DNA from: Roseibium alexandrii DFL-11
GTDB lineage: Bacteria; Pseudomonadota; Alphaproteobacteria; Rhizobiales; Stappiaceae
Direction: 5' to 3'
NCBI RefSeq assembly: GCF_000158095.2
Contig: NZ_CM011002.1
Location: forward strand, 1,379,228-1,443,227
DNA: 64,000 nucleotides
A program made the translations under genes and the position numbers. Shown one piece after another: positions 25,867 to 34,749 of the stretch; within the stretch, counting starts at the first letter, position 1, and the number at the start of each line of letters is the position of its first letter. Below the pieces are notes generated by a model that had not been told where the DNA came from, searched no databases, and worked only from the letters and a program-made list of their open reading frames with translations.

Positions 25867-26729
25867 GGCGCCCGGCTCCGCAGACACTGGATGATATCCG
25901 GCATCCCGGCCCGCTAGCACAGGATCGTCTCCCCCATGCGCTGTGCCACGCCATCAAAATTGAGTGTCAGGTTTCAGCTGGCGAGCCTTTGCTCGACACA
26001 CTGGGGCGCTGGGCGGATGACACCGGATTTTCCTCGGCCGTTCTCGATCTTTCCGGCGTTCAGTTGGCTGCCTTTGATTATGTCATGCCCGACCGGGCCG
26101 ACGATGACCGCCACGCGGCCTGGTACAGCGATACGCATTCCTCAAAAGGTACTGAACTTGAGGAGGCTATTGCCATCCTCGGCTGGCGCGATGGCGCCTG
26201 GTTTGCGCACATTCACGCCTACTGGCGGGAAAATAACACCTGGCACCTCGGGCATCTGCTGCCGGAGACACTTAGGTTCAACGATGATGCAAACATCACC
26301 GGTCATGGGCTCGTTGGAGCACGTTTCGAAGCGTCGCTGGATCCGGAGACAGAATTCACGCTGTTCCGTGTGACGTCGGACCGGGACGCGATGTCCGGGA
26401 AGACTGCCAACGCGCTCATCACAACCCTCGCGCCGTTTACAGATCTTTATGAAGGCATCACGGCACTCGGCAATCAACTTCCCGGAGACGGCTACTCGGT
26501 TCATGGCCTCGGCAGCCTTGCAGGCTCACACTTCGAAGATGGCCCACCGATGACCGGCCTGATCTCAGAAATCCTGCTCCAGAACGGTGCCGCAAAGCCG
26601 CAGAACGGGAAGTTGTCCCTGCCCTTGCGGACGGTCGATCTCAACAAGGGCCTGTTTCAGGGGCATGCGACGCCGGGAAAATGTCCGACCCTGGTGACCA
26701 ACGAGCTGCTGCTGGTTGCGCAAAACTGA
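25863..26729 (+). CDS. PPC/DUF296-domain protein coupled to the acyl-CoA ligase
   Basis: The start is taken as the GTG at 25863, which overlaps the ligase stop (GTGA), giving 288 residues (MRRPAPQTLDDIRHPGPLAQ). The first half resembles a PPC (DUF296) domain: ECQVSAGEPLLDTLGRWADD, then EEAIAILGWRDGAWFAHIHA and GHLLPET. PPC domains have a conserved Gly-x-x-(L/H) end with metal- or DNA-binding roles. The second half (about residues 165-288) repeats the theme weakly, with GHGLVGARFEAS and TRYSVHGLGS-like segments, and could be a second, degenerate copy. The function is unknown; the coupling suggests work with the ligase. Confidence 0.6.
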   Translation: MRRPAPQTLDDIRHPGPLAQDRLPHALCHAIKIECQVSAGEPLLDTLGRWADDTGFSSAVLDLSGVQLAAFDYVMPDRADDDRHAAWYSDTHSSKGTELEEAIAILGWRDGAWFAHIHAYWRENNTWHLGHLLPETLRFNDDANITGHGLVGARFEASLDPETEFTLFRVTSDRDAMSGKTANALITTLAPFTDLYEGITALGNQLPGDGYSVHGLGSLAGSHFEDGPPMTGLISEILLQNGAAKPQNGKLSLPLRTVDLNKGLFQGHATPGKCPTLVTNELLLVAQN

Positions 26730-26735
26730 GACCTT

Positions 26736-26778
26736 AAAAAAAGAAAAGGCCGGATCCGGGGAACGGAAAACCGGCCTT
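26736..26778 (-). terminator. Terminator after aldehyde dehydrogenase gene
   Basis: On the minus strand AAGGCCGG (26778-26771) pairs with CCGGCCTT (26753-26746), followed by TTCTTTTTTT. The loop is 17 nt. It closes the enolase-superfamily/aldehyde dehydrogenase unit; the facing gene stops at 26729. Confidence 0.75.
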
Positions 26779-26807
26779 CGCGGAACCGCGATAGCTAAAA
26801 TTAAGGT

Positions 26808-28301
26808 TTAGCTGATCTTTGCCGCAATGCTCTTGGTCTTGCAGTAGCTCTTCAAACCTTCGATGCCCTTCTCCCTGCCGAAGCCGGACTTCTTGTTGCC
26901 GCCGAACGGCACTTCAATGCCGCCTGCGAAATACTCGTTGATGTAGATTTGACCTGCATCGATCTTGCGCGCGAGCTGATGCGCCTTGGCAAAGTTCGAT
27001 GTGTAGATGCCGGCAACCAGGCCGTATTGGCAGTCGTTGGCCAGTTCCAGCGCTTGGTCTGCATCGTCTGCCACCTGCACGGTCAGCACGGGGCCGAAGA
27101 TCTCTTCCTGGGCAAGCTCATCCTTGGCCGGAACTGCATCGACGATGGTCGGCTCAAAGAACCAGCCTTTGCCCGTGGCCGGGTCCGTTGTGACGTTACC
27201 GCCAAAAGCGATCCTTGCACCCCGGTCCTTTGCCCGGTCAATGAAGCCGGCGATCTTTTCAAGGTGTTCGGCGGAGTTCACCGGTCCAAGCTCTGGCTGG
27301 CTGAGACCATGACCAATCTTCAGCGCCTTTGTGCGCTTGACCAGTTCAGAGACAAACTCTTCATGGATCGACTTTTCGATGACAAGGCGCGACCCCGCTG
27401 AGCAAATCTGACCGGCATTTTCAAAGATCGCACCCATGACCCCGTTCAAGGCCTGTTCCTTGTCGCAATCTGCAAGCACAACTACAGGCGATTTGCCGCC
27501 CAGCTCCAGAACGACACGGGTGACATCATCGGCTGCGGCCTTCATCACGGACTTGCCGGTCTGAACCGATCCGGTGAAGGTGATGTGATCGACACCCTGA
27601 TGCTGGGTCAGCGGTGCGCCGGTCTCAGCACCCGTCCCGGTCACCACATTGCAAACGCCATCCGGCAAACCGGCGTCCGACAGGATTTTTGCCAACAGCA
27701 ATGCCGTGAACGGCGTCTGCTCGGCCGGTTTTGCGACAACCGTACATCCGGCAGCCAGCGCCGGTGCAAAACCGCGGGCGGCGGTTGAAATCGGGAAGTT
27801 CCACGGGATAATGTGTGCTGTCACACCCACCGGCTCATGAATTGAATACCCGATGTAATCCCCCGCCAGAGGGAAACTGTCGCCCTGAAGTTTGTCACAG
27901 GCCCCTGCGTAATATTCGAAGGTCCGCGCGGCGCCCCGAACATCGCCGATCGCTTCTTGCAAAGGCTTGCCACTGTCAAGGCTTTCCACGACCGCCAACA
28001 GGTCGAGGTTTGTGAGGATAAGTTCTGCTGTCTTTTGCAGAATACGCGCCCGCTCGATGGGCGCCATATCGCGCCAGACCGTTTCGAACGCTTTTCGGGA
28101 GGAAAGAACAGCTGCGTCTACATCCTCAGACGTTCCAGCTGTGAACCGCGCAAAAGCTGTGCCCTTGCCCGGATCGAAGCTTTCCATGGTGCGGTTGTGC
28201 GAGGGCTGCGAGAACGCGCCGTCGATGAAATGGCCAAGCGGCAATGCGGAAAGGGTGCCGGTCTTTTCATACTCGGCGATCAGGTCTTGTTGAGACGCCA
28301 T
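26808..28301 (-). CDS. NAD(P)-dependent aldehyde dehydrogenase
   Basis: This enzyme oxidises an aldehyde to the acid. The ATG at 28301 (MASQQDLIAEYEKTGTLSAL) follows GGAAGG in the end of the previous gene and gives 497 residues. Key motifs are IIPWNFPI, TFTGSVQTGKSVMKAAADD, the general base Glu in VLELGGKSP, the nucleophile Cys in NAGQICSAGSR, and EEIFGPVL. It fits the betaine/gamma-aminobutyraldehyde-type ALDH group. It lies 2 bp after the enolase-superfamily gene and is probably regulated with it by the divergent MocR protein. Confidence 0.93.
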   Translation of the reverse strand: MASQQDLIAEYEKTGTLSALPLGHFIDGAFSQPSHNRTMESFDPGKGTAFARFTAGTSEDVDAAVLSSRKAFETVWRDMAPIERARILQKTAELILTNLDLLAVVESLDSGKPLQEAIGDVRGAARTFEYYAGACDKLQGDSFPLAGDYIGYSIHEPVGVTAHIIPWNFPISTAARGFAPALAAGCTVVAKPAEQTPFTALLLAKILSDAGLPDGVCNVVTGTGAETGAPLTQHQGVDHITFTGSVQTGKSVMKAAADDVTRVVLELGGKSPVVVLADCDKEQALNGVMGAIFENAGQICSAGSRLVIEKSIHEEFVSELVKRTKALKIGHGLSQPELGPVNSAEHLEKIAGFIDRAKDRGARIAFGGNVTTDPATGKGWFFEPTIVDAVPAKDELAQEEIFGPVLTVQVADDADQALELANDCQYGLVAGIYTSNFAKAHQLARKIDAGQIYINEYFAGGIEVPFGGNKKSGFGREKGIEGLKSYCKTKSIAAKIS

Positions 28302-28303
28302 GA

Positions 28304-29410
28304 TTAGCCTTCCAGGGTACTGATTTTGTAAGTGGATTTGGCGAGCCATTCCGGGTTGACCTCAACACCCCAACCCGGTGCGTCCGTCACAATCGCATTG
28401 CCATCGATGATATCGAACGGCGACTTGACGAAGAGGTCATACTGCCACGGGTAGTAGTCTTCCTCCTCGATGGAGAATTCCAGATACTTTCCGGCATTCG
28501 GAATGGCGCGCAGCAGGTGCATGGTGAAGAGGGTCACCAGGGACAGGTTGGCCGCATGCGGAGTGCACGGGATACCGGCTTCGTGCGCCATTTGCGCCAC
28601 CTTCATGGTGCGCACCATGCCGCCAAGATAACAAATGTCCGGCTGAATGATGTCGACGACCTTATGGTCAATCATGCGCTTCCAATCGACCATCGAACAG
28701 TCTTGCTCACCACCGGTGACATCAATGTCCAAAGCGTCCGTTACCTGCTTGGTCTGGTCAAAATGCCAATAAGGGCACGGCTCTTCATAATGAGAAATTC
28801 CGTTGGCTTCCAAGAACCGGCCGACCTCCATTGCCTTTCCCGGAGAATAACAGGAGTTGGCATCGACCAAGAGCGCTGTGTCATCGGCAAAGCTCTTGCG
28901 CATCAACGGCACGATTTCCTCTGTCCGGCCCGGCCATTCGTCCTGATCCCGGCCGCATTCTGCGCCAATGCGGAACTTGAACGCTGTAAAGCCGCGCTCG
29001 TCCTGATGGCGCTTCAAACGGTCCGCTTCATCCTGAGCGGTAATGTCCCGCTTCATGGAAGACCCGTAAGCGCGGACCTTGCCCGGCGTTCCGCCCAGCA
29101 GCTCACACACAGGCTTGCCTTCGATCTTGCCCCGCAAATCATAAAGCGCTGTGTCGAGACCGCCCATTGCCCGGCGCAGATAGGATCCGGGAAACTTGTG
29201 CTCGCGATCCGGGATGATATCCATCAGATGATCGATATCGCGCGCGTCTTCTCCAAGCGCGTAAGGAGCCACTTGCCTGTGCACAACTTCGGCCGTGATG
29301 TCGGCGTAGTAAGGTGCGACCTGTCCCCAGCCCGTTTCACCGCTGTCAGTCGTGACGCGTGTGAAGCAGACAAATTCATTGGTAAATGTCTCGATTGATT
29401 GTATTTTCAT
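28304..29410 (-). CDS. Enolase-superfamily (mandelate racemase/muconate lactonising-type) enzyme
   Basis: The 368-residue protein has the superfamily build: an N-terminal capping domain (MKIQSIETFTNEFVCFTRVT), then a barrel with the KxR-type base in FTAFKFRIGAECG, and the three metal ligands in LLVDANSCYSPG, ISHYEEPCPYW and VTGGEQDCS. A late HAAN segment (CTPHAANLSL) offers the opposite base, as in mandelate racemase-type acid sugar dehydratases. The reaction is probably the dehydration or epimerisation of a carboxylate substrate. It is the first gene of its unit, with the MocR boxes in front. Confidence 0.88.
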   Translation of the reverse strand: MKIQSIETFTNEFVCFTRVTTDSGETGWGQVAPYYADITAEVVHRQVAPYALGEDARDIDHLMDIIPDREHKFPGSYLRRAMGGLDTALYDLRGKIEGKPVCELLGGTPGKVRAYGSSMKRDITAQDEADRLKRHQDERGFTAFKFRIGAECGRDQDEWPGRTEEIVPLMRKSFADDTALLVDANSCYSPGKAMEVGRFLEANGISHYEEPCPYWHFDQTKQVTDALDIDVTGGEQDCSMVDWKRMIDHKVVDIIQPDICYLGGMVRTMKVAQMAHEAGIPCTPHAANLSLVTLFTMHLLRAIPNAGKYLEFSIEEEDYYPWQYDLFVKSPFDIIDGNAIVTDAPGWGVEVNPEWLAKSTYKISTLEG

Positions 29411-29458
29411 GGGGCTTGCGGTCCTTGAACGAGGCTCCCTGAGCGCAGTTTTCTTGTA

Positions 29459-29495
29459 ATTGGACTATCAAGTTATTCAGAATTGGACTTGATAG
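29459..29495. promoter_or_regulatory. Direct repeats ATTGGACT (likely MocR operator)
   Basis: ATTGGACTATCAAG at 29459-29472 and ATTGGACTTGATAG at 29482-29495 are repeats 23 bp apart, sharing ATTGGACT, in the 129-bp divergent region between the enolase-superfamily gene and mocR. A palindrome CCAATTGG follows at 29523-29530. MocR-type regulators are known to use such direct repeats. The same box recurs downstream of mocR. Confidence 0.6.
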
Positions 29496-29539
29496 AAGGT
29501 CCGTTTTGCGCAATCTCCCAGACCAATTGGAGAATTGTG

Positions 29540-31027
29540 ATGAAACGGCATGCCGGGGCGGTTCTGTCATCTATCAAGATTGACAAGCACGCTGATAAGA
29601 AAATCTCGATCCAGCTCTACATGGCTTTGCGTGATCTGTTGCTGACAGGCGCGCTGACGCCGGGCGACCGGTTGCCGGCGACACGAACCCTTGCCCAAGA
29701 GATCCGCGTTTCCCGGACAACGGTGATCGATGCGATCGACCGGCTGATTTCAGAAGGCCTCCTGGAGGCCCGTGTGGGCGCCGGCACTTTTGTGAGCGAT
29801 GCGCTGCACGCCCGGCTTGAGCCGAGGCCCAAGCCGTCGTCGAATGACAACATCAAGGCCATCCCGCGCCTGTCCCATGCCTCCAAACATGCGATTCCCG
29901 ACTTCAAGGTCCGCACACGACTGCCGCACAAATCTCAAGCCTTTGTCACGGCTCTCCCTGCGCTCGACGCGTTTCCGATGGCGCAATGGGCGAAGCTGTC
30001 CGCGCGGCATTGGCGAAAAGACCGGGACGATATTGCAGGTTACGGCGAACCCTTCGGATTTACGCCTTTGCGGGAGGCAATTGCGCGTCAGCTGAACGCC
30101 TCACGTGGGATTAAATGCGCCCCGGAACAGATCTTCATTACAAACGGCGCACAACGCGCGTTTTCTCTGATTGGGGGAATGCTGGTCAATCCGGGCGAAC
30201 CAATCTGGTTCGAGAACCCCGGCGCGATTGGAGCACGGAACGCTTTTGTCGCCATCGGCGCTCAACCCATTCCAGTCGATGTGGACACAGAAGGCTTGTG
30301 TGTAGAAGACGGCTTGAAAAAAGCCCCGCATTTTCGATTGGCTTTTGTCACCCCCTCCCATCAGCAGCCGCTCGGGAACGTCATGAGCCTCTCGCGGCGG
30401 CTCGCTCTTATGAAAGCCGCAAGTGAAGCGGACGCCATGATCGTTGAAGACGACTATGATGGGGAGTTCTATTATGGTGACCAGCCGCCGCCGACCTTGA
30501 AAAGCATCGATACCCACGACCGGGTTATTTACGTGGGGACCTTCTCCAAGTCTTTGTTCCCTGCCCTTCGGCTCGGGTTCCTCTTGGCGCCTGAGGGGCT
30601 CGTGGAGAGTTTTGAGCGAATCTTTCTCACATGGCTGAGTGGTGTCCCGACCGTGACGCAGGCCATGGTTGCCGAATTTATGGATGAAGGTATGTTCGCC
30701 ACCCACATCCGGACCATGCGCCAGGTCTATAAAGAGCGGCATGATACGTTGATGGGCGCAGCTTCCAGTCTAGCAGGCGACATCGACCTGCAACCGACCA
30801 GCAGCGGCTTTCACGCCGTTGGCCTCACTAACGCCAATCTGGATGAACAGCAGATTGTATCTGAAACCGCTGCTCGCGGGATCACAACGGCCCCGCTTTC
30901 GCGCTATTCTCTGGCGGATATTCAACAGCGTGGCCTGGTTCTCGGATTTGGCAGTGCAAACCCGGACGACATCCGAAAGGGTATTCAGGCACTTAAGGAC
31001 GTCTTGCCAAAATGCCGACTCGCATAG
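29540..31027 (+). CDS. MocR-family transcriptional regulator (GntR HTH fused to aminotransferase)
   Basis: The ATG at 29540 (MKRHAGAVLSSIKIDKHADK) has a GGAGAA site 6 bp upstream and gives 495 residues. The N-terminal GntR winged helix is clear: LYMALRDLLLTGALTPGDRL and SRTTVIDAIDRLISEGLLEA. The rest is a fold-type I aminotransferase domain, with EDDYDGEFYY and the PLP lysine in YVGTFSKSLFPALRLG. Such proteins sense PLP-linked amines or amino acids. Divergence from the ALDH unit, and matching boxes before the transporter, make it the likely local regulator. Confidence 0.92.
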   Translation: MKRHAGAVLSSIKIDKHADKKISIQLYMALRDLLLTGALTPGDRLPATRTLAQEIRVSRTTVIDAIDRLISEGLLEARVGAGTFVSDALHARLEPRPKPSSNDNIKAIPRLSHASKHAIPDFKVRTRLPHKSQAFVTALPALDAFPMAQWAKLSARHWRKDRDDIAGYGEPFGFTPLREAIARQLNASRGIKCAPEQIFITNGAQRAFSLIGGMLVNPGEPIWFENPGAIGARNAFVAIGAQPIPVDVDTEGLCVEDGLKKAPHFRLAFVTPSHQQPLGNVMSLSRRLALMKAASEADAMIVEDDYDGEFYYGDQPPPTLKSIDTHDRVIYVGTFSKSLFPALRLGFLLAPEGLVESFERIFLTWLSGVPTVTQAMVAEFMDEGMFATHIRTMRQVYKERHDTLMGAASSLAGDIDLQPTSSGFHAVGLTNANLDEQQIVSETAARGITTAPLSRYSLADIQQRGLVLGFGSANPDDIRKGIQALKDVLPKCRLA

Positions 31028-31524
31028 CAGACCGCTTTTATTAATTGGTCTGACAAATTATCTGCAATGGATATATTTTGCAGTCCAATTGATACTTACC
31101 GTCTCTTCTCAGGAACTTCAACGCGTAAAGGGGATGTCAGGCGCGGCTGAAATCTGCAGTTCCAGCACTTCCGGCAGGTTTTGATTTGCCTGGGTGCGGG
31201 TTCTTCGCAGAGGGGACAGCCAGTAAGAACCTTCGATTAATGAGCGAACAGGTCATGCCAGGACAACCCATTTTCGTGCTGAATTGAAGTGTGAAATATA
31301 CCGCGCCAGAGGCTTTTCCAGTTGGACAACACTTGGGCCTAGGCTCTTAAGAAAACCCGAGGGATCACTGGTGAATAGGTATATTTAGCAATATGAAGGG
31401 TGGCGGGTATTCTCCATGCTCCGCCGCAATCGTGTCAGTATCTCAGTGTGCTGGCAGCGTATTCCAGGATCCCACAGAGGCCAGATGCCTCATACGGAAC
31501 CATCACCACTCCAGGGAGGATGTA
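31028..31524 (+). other. Regulatory region before the ABC transporter operon, with MocR-like boxes
   Basis: This 497-bp stretch has no convincing gene. ATTGGTCT at 31044-31051 and an inverted ATTGGACT (AGTCCAAT, 31082-31089) resemble the boxes upstream of mocR. Further on is GTTGGACAAC near 31322. A GGGAGGA ribosome-binding site precedes the binding-protein gene. The transporter promoter is presumably here; no clear -35/-10 was identified. Confidence 0.5.
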
Positions 31525-32601
31525 ATGAAATTCAAATCAACTCTAACCGGCCTGTTGGCGGCAACAATGCTTGCCAGCGCAGGGGCGGCACAAGCTGAAA
31601 CACTGAGGCTTCTGACCTGGGGGTCCTATGCTCCTGATGAACTCATCCAGAAATTCGAAGCCGAATATCCGGACATCAAGGTCGAGGTGACTTTCTCCAA
31701 CAACGAGGAAATGATCGCCAAGCTGCGCGCCACCGGCGGTGCAGGTTTTGACCTTGCTCAGCCGAGCCACGACCGCATCTACGCGGCTCAGCTGGAATAC
31801 GACATCTACAAGCCGCTTGACCTTTCCAAAATCGACACTGACGTGATGGAAGCCAAGTTGCTTGATGGTGTGAAGGAAAACACGACCATCGATGGCGGCG
31901 TCTACGCGGTTCCGCATCAGTGGGGTACATCGGGTCTGATGGCCGACAAGACCAAAGCCCCTGACTTCAAGGGTTGGGGCGATCTTTGTGACCCGGCTTA
32001 CAAGGGCAAGACCTCCATGCGCCTGAAGCGCACAATCCTGCTCGGCACAGCGTTCTCCATGGGCGAAAATCCATTCGACGCCTATTCCGACCTTGAGAAG
32101 TACCAAGGTATCCTCGACAAGGTTGCCGACAAGCTCATCGAGTGTAAGGCCAACATCAAAGCCTACTGGAAAGGCGGCGACGACCTCAGCGCCATGATGC
32201 TGTCTGGCGAGATCGTGGCATCGGAAACCTGGGATTCAACCGCTTACAAGCTGTTCGACCAGAACCCGAACATCACCTTCATTCCGCCGGAAACAGGCGC
32301 GCTGGCCTGGATCGACACATTCGCATTGCCGCGCAAGAGCAAGGCAGATGATGCAGCCTACAAGTGGATCAACTTCGTCCTGCGTCCGGAAAACGTGACC
32401 CTGATGTCCGCAAGCACCGGTGCGATCGCAGCCGTTAAGGGCGGAAAGGACCTCCTGCCGGAAGACAAGAAAGCAGCTGTGAACGCGGCCTTCACCGATG
32501 CCGACATCGACAACCTGAAGTTCTTCGCCAACATTCCTCCGGGCGTGGAAGACATGGAAGGTAAAACCTTGGAGAAAATCAAGGCAGCGACTGGCGGCTA
32601 A
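31525..32601 (+). CDS. ABC transporter periplasmic binding protein (polyamine/PotD type)
   Basis: The ATG at 31525 (MKFKSTLTGLLAATMLASAG) has a GGGAGGATGTA site and encodes 358 residues with a signal peptide ending at AQA. The mature part, ETLRLLTWGSYAPDELIQKF, matches the spermidine/putrescine-binding family, and SETWDSTAYKL and LAWIDTFALPRKS are further family-like segments. It delivers a solute to the two permeases that follow. Whether the ligand is a polyamine or another amine is open; the oxidases downstream favour an amine or amino alcohol. Confidence 0.88.
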   Translation: MKFKSTLTGLLAATMLASAGAAQAETLRLLTWGSYAPDELIQKFEAEYPDIKVEVTFSNNEEMIAKLRATGGAGFDLAQPSHDRIYAAQLEYDIYKPLDLSKIDTDVMEAKLLDGVKENTTIDGGVYAVPHQWGTSGLMADKTKAPDFKGWGDLCDPAYKGKTSMRLKRTILLGTAFSMGENPFDAYSDLEKYQGILDKVADKLIECKANIKAYWKGGDDLSAMMLSGEIVASETWDSTAYKLFDQNPNITFIPPETGALAWIDTFALPRKSKADDAAYKWINFVLRPENVTLMSASTGAIAAVKGGKDLLPEDKKAAVNAAFTDADIDNLKFFANIPPGVEDMEGKTLEKIKAATGG

Positions 32602-32620
32602 GCAACCGGCTAATCAAAAA

Positions 32621-32653
32621 ATTGGCGGCAACAGAACAAATGCTGCCGCCAAT
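32621..32653 (+). other. Stem-loop between binding-protein and ATPase genes
   Basis: ATTGGCGGCA (32621-32630) and TGCCGCCAAT (32644-32653) form a perfect 10-bp stem with a 13-nt loop, 20 bp after the binding-protein stop. There is no T-run, so it is more likely an mRNA 3' stabiliser or partial attenuator that lets the binding protein be made in excess. Confidence 0.6.
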
Positions 32654-32750
32654 TGGCCAATTTGCCGTAGAGCCTAGGCCTAATTCTCGGGGGATGCCGC
32701 CATACGGTGTCCCCCCACCTTTCTTCACTTCTCCAGAAGCGTCCAAAACA

Positions 32751-33872
32751 ATGACAAATACTCCCCATTACGACCTTGAATGCGCCGGCGTGACCAAGAA
32801 TTTTGGGTCTTTCCAGGCTGTCAAAGGCGTCTCCTTCGACATCCCGAGCGGCTCGTTCTTCTCCATTTTGGGGCCATCCGGCTGCGGCAAGACCACCTTG
32901 ATGCGCATGATAGCCGGTTTTGATGAGCCAAATTCAGGCGACATCAAGATCAAGGGCAAGTCTGTCCTGGGGACACCGCCGAACAAGCGGAACGTCAAGA
33001 TGGTGTTCCAGCATCTGGCCCTGTTCCCGATGATGAACGTTTATGAAAACATCGCTTACGGTTTGCGCTGCACCGGCATGAACAACGCAGACATCAAGAA
33101 AAGGGTTCAAGACGTCCTGGAGCGGATTGCGCTGCCGGATGTAGGAGAACGCGAAATCCACCAGCTGTCCGGCGGCCAGAAGCAGCGTATCGCGATTGCC
33201 CGCTGCATGGTGCTCGACCCGGACGTTTTGCTCCTCGATGAACCGCTTGGCGCGCTCGATCTGAAGCTGCGAGAAGCCATGAAAATCGAGTTGAAGCTGC
33301 TGCAACACCAGTTCAACACCACGTTTATCTACATTACACACGACCAGTCCGAAGCCTTGGTCATGTCCGACAACGTCGCCATCATGAACCAGGGCGAGTT
33401 CGAACAGATCGGCACCCCGCAAGAGCTTTATCACCAGCCGAAGACCGCCTTTGTGGCCGGCTTTGTCGGCGACAGCAACCGCTGGTCCGGCACCGTCAAA
33501 TCGAGCGACGGCACAGGTGGCAAAGTCGAAACCTCTCAAGGCCTGCCGATGAGCTTCTCGGCAGCTGGTCATTACACAGTCGCGGAAGGGTCCAAGGTCG
33601 ACATCTTCGTGCGGCCGGAATTCATCCACACGGTCCGGGCATCAGAAAGCGGCACGGGTGGAATTGATGGCGACAACCAAATGGACGGCGTCGTCGACAG
33701 CCTTCTCTTCAATGGCGCCAACAGCCGGGTTCTTGTACGCTCCGGCAATGGCGAGCTGATTGAATCTGACGTTACGCTGACCGGCCATAATGATATCAAG
33801 CCTGGTGAAGAGGTTCGCCTGATCTGGTCCTCAAAGCAGGCCATGTGCTTTGCGCACGAGGAGCGTGCCTGA
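32751..33872 (+). CDS. ABC transporter ATP-binding protein (PotA type)
   Basis: The ATG at 32751 (MTNTPHYDLECAGVTKNFGS) gives 373 residues; a longer frame upstream would run through the stem-loop region and has no good site. Walker A is GPSGCGKTT, the Q-loop VFQHLALFP, the signature LSGGQKQR, and Walker B VLLLDEPLGALD, with THDQSEAL as the H-loop. The C-terminal TOBE-like domain (about residues 275-373) is typical of CUT1/Opp-type import ATPases such as PotA. The stop overlaps the permease start (TGATG). Confidence 0.92.
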   Translation: MTNTPHYDLECAGVTKNFGSFQAVKGVSFDIPSGSFFSILGPSGCGKTTLMRMIAGFDEPNSGDIKIKGKSVLGTPPNKRNVKMVFQHLALFPMMNVYENIAYGLRCTGMNNADIKKRVQDVLERIALPDVGEREIHQLSGGQKQRIAIARCMVLDPDVLLLDEPLGALDLKLREAMKIELKLLQHQFNTTFIYITHDQSEALVMSDNVAIMNQGEFEQIGTPQELYHQPKTAFVAGFVGDSNRWSGTVKSSDGTGGKVETSQGLPMSFSAAGHYTVAEGSKVDIFVRPEFIHTVRASESGTGGIDGDNQMDGVVDSLLFNGANSRVLVRSGNGELIESDVTLTGHNDIKPGEEVRLIWSSKQAMCFAHEERA

Positions 33873-34738
33873 TGCAAAAGGACATCAAACGCCTCTCTTT
33901 GATCCTCTTGTTTGCGCCCTTTGCACTCTGGATCATTCTTTTGATCATTCTGCCGCATATCGGCATGGTGATCCTGTCACTCAAGGAAAAAGTTGCGCCG
34001 CGTGTCTACGAGTACAGCTTCGCGAACTACCTTGAGTTCATCAACGAACCGATCTACTGGAACACGCTTTTGCGTACCGGGTCCATGTCCCTTCTGGTGA
34101 CCGCGTTGGCGCTGTTGATCGGCTTCCCGATCGCTTACTACATTGCAAAGATTGCTGGGCCGCGGGCCCGGGGCGGCCTGTTCCTGCTCTGCCTGATCCC
34201 CCTTTGGGTGAGCGACCTGATCCGCTCCTTTGGATGGATCCTCCTCCTGCGCGAAACAGGTGTTATTTCCAGCTTTCTCCTCTGGACCGGCATCATCGGA
34301 ACCCCGGTGGAGTTCCTTTACAACGACGTCGCGGTGATTATCGGTCTCGTCTACACGGTCATCTTGTTCATGATTGTACCGCTCGTTTCCACGCTCGACG
34401 GGATGGACAATTCCATGATCGAGGCCGGTTACAATCTCGGCGGCAACGGCTTCACCGTGCTTCGCAAGATCATTGTGCCTTACGCAATGCCGGGCATCGT
34501 TGCCGGATGCATCGTGACATTCATGCTTACAGCAGGCTCTTACCTCACGCCAATCCTGCTTGGCGGCAAGAATTCCAGCTGGTTCACGGAACAGATCTAC
34601 AACCAGTTCATCACCCGGTTCAACTGGGAAGGCGGCGCGGCCTTCGGCCTGTTGCTTTTGCTGTTCACCTCCTTCGTCATCTGGCTTGGTCTGAAGCTGA
34701 GTGGACAGACGCTGGCCAACACTGTTGCCAAGAGCTGA
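33872..34738 (+). CDS. ABC transporter permease 1 (PotB type)
   Basis: The ATG at 33872 overlaps the ATPase stop. The 288-residue protein has six likely membrane spans and the permease EAA loop MIEAGYNLGGNGFTVLRKII followed by VPYAMPG. The N-terminus LILLFAPFALWIILLIILPH is the first span. It is the PotB-like half of the inner-membrane channel, next to its PotC-like partner. Confidence 0.9.
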   Translation: MQKDIKRLSLILLFAPFALWIILLIILPHIGMVILSLKEKVAPRVYEYSFANYLEFINEPIYWNTLLRTGSMSLLVTALALLIGFPIAYYIAKIAGPRARGGLFLLCLIPLWVSDLIRSFGWILLLRETGVISSFLLWTGIIGTPVEFLYNDVAVIIGLVYTVILFMIVPLVSTLDGMDNSMIEAGYNLGGNGFTVLRKIIVPYAMPGIVAGCIVTFMLTAGSYLTPILLGGKNSSWFTEQIYNQFITRFNWEGGAAFGLLLLLFTSFVIWLGLKLSGQTLANTVAKS

Positions 34739-34749
34739 GGAGGACGATC

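Noticed and set aside
26746..26778. Same hairpin as terminator for the plus-strand PPC gene
   Set aside because: On the plus strand it is followed by CGCGG, not T; it works only for the minus strand.
34204..34749. Upstream extension of the second permease
   Set aside because: It overlaps the first permease in another frame, and a GAGGAGG site sits just before the ATG at 34750.
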